Below, piece after piece: positions 36,471 to 64,000 of a stretch of DNA of 64,000 nucleotides. The stretch is taken from assembly GCA_026929865.2 (NCBI GenBank), contig CM049414.1:9653001-9717000 (forward strand). The letters run 5' to 3'. Made by a program: the position numbers and the translations under genes. The stretch is from Hyperoplus lanceolatus (Eukaryota; Chordata; Actinopteri; Uranoscopiformes; Ammodytidae). A model generated the notes under the pieces. That model was given only the letters and a program-made list of their open reading frames with translations, made no database searches and was not told the DNA's origin. Each line of letters opens with the position of its first letter. The stretch's first letter is position 1.

Positions 36471-39400
36471 TGACCACATCTCCCAATAAAATTGACTCCA
36501 CTCAAAAAAATGCAGCCAGCAGTAATCTACTTTCGTGGCATACACCTGACAGCAGATTTTATTTTATTTGAACTAAAACAGACACAAGTAACCACATTTA
36601 TTGCTGTTAAAAGTTCTGCCACACACCAAAATATAACATTGTATTCCTCTGCTCTTCAGGCAGGCACACTCTAAATGTTGTAACGCGAAAGAAGATTTGA
36701 CATTAGTGGATTTTGTCACTCCTATGTTTATATCTTGACTTAGGCTACATATATTTTGGGACTTGGGGGATAATTATGCTCAGAAATTGCAACTATAACT
36801 CCCATAATGCTTTGGGGGATTGTTTGTTTGTTTTTGCATATTTGTTTGCTAAGTAGCCTACTCCTAATGCAGCTTGTCACCTTTGGAGACTTATATTGTA
36901 GTATCATATAAATATACACAACAAAAGAACAAGCATCTACATGCTTCACATGTGTAGGAGATGTAGGAGATGTAGGCCTATTGGAGTAGAAGAGTAAAAT
37001 AGCATATAATAGAAATATTCGTCAAAAGTAGGCCTACCTCAAAATGCAGATTGTTCATCAAAAATCAAACCCTTCATTAACTACTGATTTGACCAACATA
37101 CATCTCCCTCTTTATGTCATCACATATCCAAATAGGGGGCTGCATTCACTGTGTGAAAAATATATTCAATGATCACCAATCACCCTGCCATCTGCTTCTT
37201 CTTCTTCTTAAAGCCATTTAACCCAATGGCTTTAACAAGTTGAAGTATAGGCCGTCTTGGAAGATGAAAAAACTCCTGGAGCAACTCGAAGACAAAATCC
37301 TTCAGTAAATCTCTAGTAACTCTGTCAGCGTGTTCTCTAATAAATAAAACACACTTATTGCACTTGAGGGCATGAAAAGCCGTTATTTTCAACAATCATC
37401 CTCATACTGATCCCCTTACGTTCCGCACATTTTATACACACTCACATAGATGAATTTAACTAAGTTCTTGTCATGGCACTATTAATCATCACCAACTAAT
37501 GGGATCTGCTGTCATTTCCCTTGCAGAGCAGAACAGAAACGGTCTAATCTTGTGCAGGAGTATCTACACCGACGCCTGAAGCCTCGCTTTTCCTCGCTGT
37601 ATTTTCTATTAAGTTAATCCTTTCTGACACCGTTGTGCTTAACCTCCTTTCCTCATCAGGCTCTCTCCTGCCTGTTCCCACTTCTTAAATACTTACCTTC
37701 CTAGAAAGGAAATGCAGTAGTTATTCATTCCAATGCAGCCGTTTTCTTTTCTCTGGGGAGAAGTGATGGATTGTGGACCTCTTACTTACAGTAACTAAAA
37801 GTATAATCAACACAAATGATGAAGCACTCACTCTGCAGAAAAAATACCTCCTTTGACTTATTCATTATGGTAAATATTGGATTGTTTATATTTATGCATG
37901 AATGCATAAGTAGCATTTTAGTGCTGTAGATGTGGCTATTTTTTAGCCTATTTGTACTCTAAAGGTAAGAGAGGAAATGTCTCTTTGGTCCAACACAGAA
38001 TCATCTGAAACATGACAAGATGCAATGACTGCCTTTTGTGCAAATAGTGACAAAAAGGTTGGGACCACTGGTTTGATTTTTGAAATGTATTGTATTTGAT
38101 TGTTGTACTATATGCTTTTTAATATGTAAAACCTCAATCTGAAGAGCAATTGGTAATTATTGCTATCAAAGCAAAATAATTCCATCTAAAACATAATACA
38201 GTACTTTTTTTACTTGCTTTCCATCACTTCTAAATAAAGGTAAGGTAAAGTTTTTTTTTTAACTTCTTATTAATGCAGTTAAACACATTCAAATGTAAAG
38301 GGTGTACTGGGGTTCTTTACTTGTGGACATCAAACTCAGTCAATGGTTCTTAAGATAAGACCATCATTCATTCATTCAACATTCATTCAATTCTCTATGA
38401 CCTCAAGGCTGACATCTACCAAAACTTCTACAGTACAAAAGAAGAAAATCACTATTATTTTTTCTTTAGATATATTTTATTAAAAAAGGAAACCCAACAA
38501 GAACTTTTTTTTTTACATAATGATCAAGGATTTTTATTATCTTAGTCTCTTTCATCAGTTTCATATCATTACAGAAAATGTTATAGTACAGCGTTGTTCA
38601 ATGTCTCCTCATTGCTTAATAATTTCCTTAGGAGTGCTGGTCACATATATCTGTACAATATGGTTCTTATATTTTTTTTCTCTGTACATTTTTTGTGAAG
38701 TTGGTTAAAAAGGCTGTCAGCACTTAAAGAAGCTGTTTCTTTTCTTTTCTTTTTTCCCCCCCGTAAATAGTTGATCAAATAAAAGATTATTTTCCCCCAG
38801 GTTCAGCTGGCCCCCGGGTGGGGGACGTGGGGTGGAGGGTGGGGGGGTTTGGGGCAGAGTTTACACCTGCTCACGGTGAATATAAGGAAGCTTCAGGGTT
38901 CTGGGCAGACTGGGGTGTGTGTGTGCCCCCCACCCCCCTCCCCCCAACACCCCATCCCAACATCACCTCTTTCCCTGCCCAGGCATTTGGCACTGCGCAC
39001 ATAAACAAGACTCACAAGATAAACAACAAGCAAAGCTCTTTGTGAAGCCATTATGATGCATACTAATGAGAGAATAAAACAGAAGTGTCACCTTGATGGG
39101 CGCTCAAAAGAGGAAGTGGTCTTGATGTGCCCCCCCTCTTCCTCTAAGCTGAGCACCATGTGAAATCTGGAGTCTTCCTCAATGTTTTCTTCGTTTTCAA
39201 AAAACTGATTATTTTTTTTATTCCACTAAAGATGAGAAAACAATAATTTCTTTTTTTTTCTTGTCCTGGCAGGCACCTACAGCTGTCTATTAAAATGCTA
39301 CTGCTATAGATAAGGTCTAGCATTGAACACACAAAGCAATTGCAATGAAAGGAACGAAGTTGCCTTAATATAATAATGATAATAAGAAGAATAATGATAA

Positions 39401-39709
39401 TAATAATAAGAATAATCATAATAATATATTACAGAATAAATCTCTTTTTATAATTAGATTTTTTCATTAAAAGTTATATTTTTCTTTGTTTGAAATACTA
39501 TAATCTTTTTTTTTAAATTAATCTTTTTTTCATATGTATCTAGGTTTGTGATCAAGATGTTGACTATACCTCAACGTTACCCAAATCAATAAAAACTAGC
39601 TGTGCCGTTGCATATTACAGAATAGTCAATGATATGTGGACATGCACCGTGAACCACCCATTCCGATCCTCGCTATTTGACGCCAACACTCAGTCCCTCG
39701 GTGATGACA
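36471..39709. other. Intergenic region including the probable gphn 3' UTR
   Basis: No gene is recognised between the retrotransposon and the gephyrin stop codon. Because gphn reads leftward, its 3' UTR occupies the right part, perhaps to about 38470, where minus-strand AATAAA-like signals occur (plus-strand TTTATT near 38475 and 38532); that end is a guess. Contains a C/G-rich patch at 38810-38960 and an AAT-type microsatellite near 39370-39425. Confidence 0.4.
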
Positions 39710-58348
<18,639 letters not shown>

Positions 58349-58797
58349 CTAGAGATGAAGAGAGAGATTGGGAGAGAAAGACGAAGGGCAAGAAGAAAGA
58401 AGGAGAGAGAGAAAGGGAGGAAGAGAGAGCGAGAGAGCAGAAGCAGTGGTAATTTGAGATAAAGCGGGCTCCTCTTTTGACATGCTTGAGATGAAAAGCT
58501 GTTTTATTTTTTCATATATATACAACAGTCAGAAGTGTCAGCAAGAATCGTGTCACGCTACACACTGTGCACTCTGTCCTGCTGTCGGGAGATGGCTGCA
58601 TCTCTCCTGCATTACCATTATCACTTACTTTACACACGGTTAACATCTTCACATCACAGGTGATATTCACACACTGATAAATGCACAAAATGACCTGTCA
58701 CATCACTAATAGATCAAAAGCACTTTTTTTAGGAATATATGGACAAAGGCAAACAACAAACAGAGTGAGAATATTGTATCACAAGGTAGACATAAAC

Positions 58798-58848
58798 AGA
58801 TGTATTTACTGTGCAGATGTATTTACTGTGCAGATGTATTTACTGTGC
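58798..58848. repeat. 17-bp tandem repeat, three copies
   Basis: Three exact copies of AGATGTATTTACTGTGC. Confidence 0.9.
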
Positions 58849-58882
58849 TAACATCAAATGTGGTGGAAATGTAGTGTTGAGT

Positions 58883-58978
<96 letters not shown>
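58883..58978. repeat. (ATAG)n microsatellite
   Basis: About 24 tetranucleotide units. Confidence 0.97.
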
Positions 58979-61385
58979 TGGCTGTTCAGATGTGGTGCTG
59001 CAGGACGAAAAAGATTTCTTCAGGGAAAATGGCTGATGCTGCGTGTTAGCTGCACTAGCGCTTAACTATACCTGTAATCTATTGGCAAGGTGGGAAGAAG
59101 GGGAGCAGACTGGGTTAGAGCCTGGCTGAGCTTCCCAAAACCACCTCCAGAGTGAGACAACAGCTAACTGATGGAAATGAGTTAATGGTGAACAAACAAA
59201 AACTGAGAAGTGCCGCCGGAATTCTTCGTTTTATAGCTTTGCCAATCTAATTGAAACTATGGTCGATAATGGTTAGAAGCCTCTGTGTTGCATTAGTACT
59301 TCAGCATATAAAGACTACATTTCCCATGATTCCTATTCCCCCCTGTCAAAAAGGGAGACGTTGGTACTCACCATATCAGGAGTTATTGTCTATAATTTTT
59401 GATTGTTGTTGTTTTTTATGCATGTTTCCTGTTCTTTATTTCTCTGGTTCTGAATTGCCTTTTGCTTGGACTTCGAAATTCTTGTTCTGCTATATATATT
59501 TTAGTGGTTGTGCTGCATTCGTGTTGTCTTGTCATTGCTTACAATTTAAAAATAATATTCATTTATCTAGGTTTTAAAACCTATTGCCTACTTTTATTTA
59601 TAAGGACAGCACACATATATGTTCCAATTCCATACTTTTAATTTATTAATTTTGTCCTTCTTTGGTGCAATGCATTATAGGACGTTATATGTCATCAACA
59701 TTATACTTGATAATGAAGCAGATTCAGATCAACCAACTATAGTATGTAAAATACATTTATATATTTCTAAGTAGAATGAAATTGTAAAGCAGCTGAGATC
59801 TGAACGCTTTGCGAAACTAACTTACTGCGAAAAATCAATCAATAAATACACATAATCTAAAGAGCAATGCGGGCGGTTGAGTAGTGGCAAATGAAAGTGA
59901 GCAAAAGTGGCTGTAAAATAGGTAGTTATATGTGGTTTTTCATCTCACCACTTGTGTTATACGATGCAAACGTCCAACTGATCACACTGTTAGCTGATGT
60001 TGTTTAGATGGTATATAGACAAACCGAACAAGATAGCACTGATGTATTGATGTGACAGATGCTGCACAGCCCTTTAACAGATAGCTTCTAAAGAAAACGC
60101 TGTGTTACACTATGAGAGTGCTTTTTGTGAAGCTCAGCCTCAGGGAGATCCCCCCCCCCTAAAATAAGAAAAATCCCGTGTTGCAAATGATCCGGCGTCA
60201 AAGATTGGCACAGAACAACCGTGTATAAGTACACTGCTTTACACAATCACGCCAATATAGCTCTGGGTGTAGTGAAAGCATATAAATCCAGCCAAAAATT
60301 CATTCCGGTGCCAACATTTTTTACAGACTGTGAAAATTCAGTGCAGTCATTTAAACTTAAGTGCTTTTTACAAAAAAAAAACGTTATTGAGGCATGATCT
60401 GGATTTTTGTGGAAGTTTTTGGCTTTACAATCTGTCATCCTGCCTGCCTGCTGACATGACCCTGTCTTATTTACCTTGATTTAGATGTGTTGACGTAACT
60501 AACATAACTGCCTGGTTTTTCTGACAGCCTTCCTTATATTTTGTTATCTCAATAACTTCTGTGACATGCAATTGTCACATATTTGGGTGTGTGGGCAGTG
60601 TATGGAGAGCCCAAAACACCCATTGTCAAAAAGGTGAGGGCCTCTGTCTCTACCCATCCAGCCTTGCACCCACCCCCACCCGCCACTCATAACTATACAG
60701 GCTAATACTGTGACACCACTGGGCACCCAAACAGCCAAAGTGAAAGGGTTGTGGGTGATGGTAGGTGGGAGGGGCAAGGTGGAGTGGAATGGTGGAGGGA
60801 TGGAGAGATAGAAAAAGAAAGAAAGACAGGTAATAGGTGGAGAGAGAGAGAGAGAGAGATAGAGAGAGAGGCAGAGGGTGGAAGGATGAGCATCAGCATG
60901 ACGTGGTCCCACAGCCCGAAGAAAAAAAAAATTAAAGAAATAAAAAAACAGTTAGCAAGGACTGGACAGACTCCACTAAAAACTAAAGAAGCCGAGACAA
61001 AGCAGAAAGAAGGGAGGGAGGGGAAGAGAAAAAGAACGAAAAAAAACAAAACAAATAAAGACCACTCAAGCGGCCTGATGGCATCTACTACTTTACACAC
61101 ATCCAGCACATCAGACATAATAGCTACTGAAAGCAGAGCATGTTAACCGGAGAGGTAAAGAGACAGAGACAGACAGATGGAGGAAGAGAGTGAGAGAGAG
61201 AGAGAGAGAGACACGGACAGACAGACAGACGGAGAGAGTGGACAAAAGTGTTGCGTGGGAGACGGAGAAAGAGGAAAGACTCCTAACAGACCGGACAGAG
61301 AAAAAAATTGTGAGACAGAGGGACAAGAGTGTAACGACAGACGAAAGAGACCAGTGGGGACAGACACATATAGAGAGACATATAG

Positions 61386-61390
61386 AAAGA

Positions 61391-61445
<55 letters not shown>

Positions 61446-61467
61446 GGAGAGAGAGAGAGAGAGATAT
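61386..61467. repeat. (GA)n tract within a purine-rich region
   Basis: Nearly pure AG dinucleotides, part of a broader purine-rich plus strand from about 60780 to 61500. Confidence 0.93.
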
Positions 61468-61717
61468 AGGCAAGCAAGGAGGGAGAAGGGTGGGTGGGGA
61501 CACAGAGCGGGGCATTTGTTTTGCGCGCTCCTTGGCAGAGGGTGAGTTGGGTGGGAGGGGAGGGCAAGGGGGTGGGGGGCGGGATAGTTACTCGAGAGCT
61601 GAAGGTCCTCCTGCGATCATCTTTAAGCACCTCCAACCTACACTGGAGCTAGTGGAAATAAAGCAATCGAATCACAGGCATCAGTGTGGCATCTGTCCCG
61701 GCAACCACAACACAGAC

Positions 61718-61720
<3 letters not shown>

Positions 61721-61756
<36 letters not shown>

Positions 61757-61770
61757 GGACGCAAGGGACA

Positions 61771-61805
<35 letters not shown>

Positions 61806-61819
61806 GGACGCAAGGGACA

Positions 61820-61867
<48 letters not shown>
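61721..61867. repeat. (GACA)n with higher-order repeat
   Basis: Three (GACA)n blocks separated by two identical 17-base spacers GGACGCAAGGGACAATA, so part of the array has duplicated as a larger unit. Confidence 0.92.
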
Positions 61868-61868
<1 letters not shown>

Positions 61869-62070
61869 GAGAGGCATCCACTACGAAAAGTAAACCCTAA
61901 AGCGGGACAGAGGGGAGAGAGCAGAGAGGAAAGAACTGAGAGAGGCAGAAAGAGAGAGAGAGCGAAATAGAGTGTATAGTGGGCTCTCATGTGGTCACGT
62001 GGCAGCCATACTGGAGGCCCAAAAACTACGGCAACATTAGGAAATGAACAGGCAACGGAAATTTTTAACG

Positions 62071-62215
62071 TAAAGGTGGAGTCAGCGATTCTTGAGACAG
62101 GTTGTTGCCAAAATATATCCTACCTCTCCAATACGATCCGCTACCTGTCCGTACTGTGTGTGCGTGCAAAAAAAAAAATCTGGTGTTAATACACAGCCTA
62201 AGCTCTGTAAACTAT
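62071..62215. mobile_element. Half copy of MITE family B
   Basis: Starts TAAAGGTGGAGTCAGCGATTC and continues through CAGCCTAAGCTCTGTAAAC like the left half of family B. No matching right terminus is seen, so it is truncated or a half-element. Confidence 0.6.
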
Positions 62216-62633
62216 TATGTAAACAAAGGCCTGGCTTCGGGCCGACCTACCATAGCCAGCAATAATGATATCTTAATAGGCTAAGCTGCTGATCGGCTTA
62301 TACTTTGGCTTCGACATATATTTAAATAATGACAGGATTATTTTCACACTTGCTACAGTACTACTAAAAAATTAATCTTAGCATACTGTATATCGATAGC
62401 ATTGTAGCTAGCTAGTGTGGATGTCCACCACCGTCCTTCTGCAGTAAATAGGCCTACTCACAAGTGAAACAAACGTTTACTAATCCACATCATAATAAAA
62501 TACTCTATCGAAATGATTTTTTTTGTGGCTAAACTACAATTCCCACACATTTTAGGAAAGTACTTCAAAATATTTTAAAGTTGTGAGCTGGCTAACAATA
62601 CTAAAATGTTACTGAACTTGTTAACTGAACTAA

Positions 62634-63041
62634 GGTTGCGTTCCGAATCGCATACTTTCTACTATGTAGTATGTAGAAAAAAGATTTAGGATGTCCCGAT
62701 TCTTGTGGCCAGATTTAGGATGGTTAGAATTACCCGGATGTCCTACTTCATGCGGCCAAGATTGTTAGTGTTGAAAAGTGCATCCTATTTGGGCGATTCT
62801 GACCCACAATCCAGTGCGCAAGTGAAGTGACGTCACATCGACGAAGCCTCCATATGAAAACAAACGGGGATGCGACGGATATAAAAGCAAAAGGCAAGAT
62901 CAAGGCGCAATGTTATGATGAAATAAGAGAGTAAAGTATGTCCCAATAGTATGCCTACTGCATCCTAACTAGATTCTTTTTATCGTCGGATGTAGTATGT
63001 AGAATAGAAAAAAGAAAGAGTATGCGATTTGGAACGCAACC
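62634..63041. mobile_element. Harbinger-type MITE, 408 bp
   Basis: Inverted ends GGTTGCGTTCCGAATCGCAT and ATGCGATTTGGAACGCAACC, flanked by TAA at 62631-62633 and 63042-63044. The 3-bp TWA duplication is typical of PIF/Harbinger. Interior contains TAGTATGTAG motifs in both halves; non-coding. Confidence 0.8.
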
Positions 63042-64000
63042 TAACTCTTCTCAAGCAATAACTCCTTTGCATTGGAGAAGAGACAAGAACCAGCAGGAGC
63101 TACAACTATGACAAATTTACCAATTCACACTCCTAAACTGTAACAAAATCGAGCTAAATATTGTTGATTAGTACTGATTTCATAATCTGCTCTCTGTTCT
63201 TCTAGCTTGCTCTAAAATGTTTTGCTGTTTTCTACAGCCTATTTGCAGTGGACCTCCATGATGGCGCCAGCTGCGGTTGCTAGGAGATTTGTGACACAAC
63301 TGCAAAGCCCTCATATAGAGAGAGGGAGAGTTATGATGAAAAAAAAGAAGACAGAAATAAAGACAAAGGTGGGGATTAAGGGAGCTAAATACAGCTACAG
63401 CAAGACACAGATCACACTTGCAGACATTGAAAAGCACATTATGCAAACTCGCGATCGACAACTAGGACATTTTCTTGAGAGGTGTGCCTTGCTTAAAAAA
63501 GAAAAAGAAAAAAAAAGAACTGCAAACACATCTAAAAGAAATACAAAAAATATGACACGATTAACGCAGAACAATTACATCAGAGCCTAACTACCGAGCT
63601 AGTCTCTTTTACACACAAAGGCAAACCACAAGAATCACAAAGTTTTTCTACTAATCCAGTTTCACAAACGCCTTCACAGTAATGTATCAATGCTCTGTCC
63701 TGCACCTTGATTAATGCAGTTGATATATAGTCGCCGTTAACTATGACACAGCTGAAAAAAAGAAAAAAAAAACCTTGATGCAGTGTGGAGAGATGACACT
63801 TTAAGACTGACACGGGTGGAACACAAGACCGCTGCATGGCAAAAAATAAATTAAAAAATAGCTAAGTAGAAAAGATCACACCATCAGAGAGCTATGGGTG
63901 GGGAAGGGGGGGCATTTCGCATATGGAGACGAACACAGTGGCAAAAGCTAAAAGGGTGAGATAGGTAGTGAGGGGGACCCGTGGAGAATGAGTGCAGAAG

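Larger units (their letters stand above)
58349..64000 (-). other. gphn: gphn intron, no further exon recognised
   Basis: Upstream of the 43-nt linker exon I find no sequence resembling the next gephyrin linker exon, so the G and C domains must lie beyond the right edge. The stretch holds simple repeats, long purine-rich tracts (60780-61500), a half family-B MITE and a Harbinger-type MITE. Confidence 0.6.

Noticed and set aside
37180..37395. 71-codon minus-strand frame with LLKDFVFELLQEFFHL
   Set aside because: Looks protein-like but no family recognised, no splice context, and it ends in a lysine run from a microsatellite; too weak.
61585..61620. Possible gephyrin linker exon in non-repetitive sequence
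   Set aside because: No match to the Ser/Pro-rich linker preceding VQSRC and no convincing splice sites.
63222..63590. 122-codon plus-strand frame rich in Lys
   Set aside because: Low-complexity Lys/Arg content from A-rich DNA, antisense to gphn, no family similarity.

Overview
This is vertebrate nuclear DNA, almost certainly from a ray-finned (teleost) fish. It contains short vertebrate-type exons with GT/AG introns, abundant (CA)n, (GATA)n and (GACA)n microsatellites, and a teleost-like repeat mix: L2-type LINE, Tc1-like transposons, hAT elements, a Harbinger-type MITE and TTAA-flanked MITEs. The species cannot be named from the sequence. There is no prokaryotic content, CRISPR array or operon, and I recognised no tRNA or rRNA gene.

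Three protein genes account for the coding content. (1) atp6v1d (V-ATPase subunit D), plus strand, complete in nine exons at 320-3183, with a GC-rich promoter at the left edge. (2) mpp5/pals1 (MAGUK polarity scaffold), minus strand, with a continuous 13-exon open reading frame between 30464 and 5046, tail-to-tail with atp6v1d. (3) gphn (gephyrin), minus strand, with the last 14 coding exons at 58348-39710 (end of the linker plus the whole E domain). Its 5' part must lie beyond 64000. The order gphn-mpp5-atp6v1d is the same as on human chromosome 14q23 (inverted here), so this is an old conserved block. The genes have unrelated roles: lysosomal acidification, Crumbs-complex epithelial polarity, and inhibitory synapse scaffolding with molybdenum cofactor synthesis.

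Most other bases are introns and intergenic DNA filled with mobile elements. Left to right: TTAA-flanked MITEs (about 3.8, 5.3-7.5, 8.3-9.4, 11.8, 18.0, 23.1, 49.2 and 62.1 kb); an L2-like retrotransposon (5.5-7.35 kb) inside one of them; hAT elements with 8-bp duplications (8.55, 16.2, 39.9, 43.0, 44.9 and 45.5 kb); a Tc1-like element with one visible coding break (19.4-20.8 kb); fold-back elements (24.8-25.8 and 29.0-29.7 kb); a second non-LTR element (34.4-36.5 kb) interrupted by an unusual 1,082-bp inverted-repeat transposon; a Tc1-like/hAT/hAT nest (44.9-47.6 kb); and a TAA-flanked Harbinger-type MITE (62.6 kb).

The most notable observations are the 1,082-bp transposon with a 2-bp duplication and reiterated internal motif, the three-layer transposon nest, long (UG)n tracts abutting two gephyrin 3' splice sites, an almost perfect 308-bp palindromic MITE in an mpp5 intron, and a MITF/TFEB-type M-box in the atp6v1d promoter. 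I did not find an unknown multi-gene system. Coordinates of exons and element ends were read by eye and could be off by a base or two.
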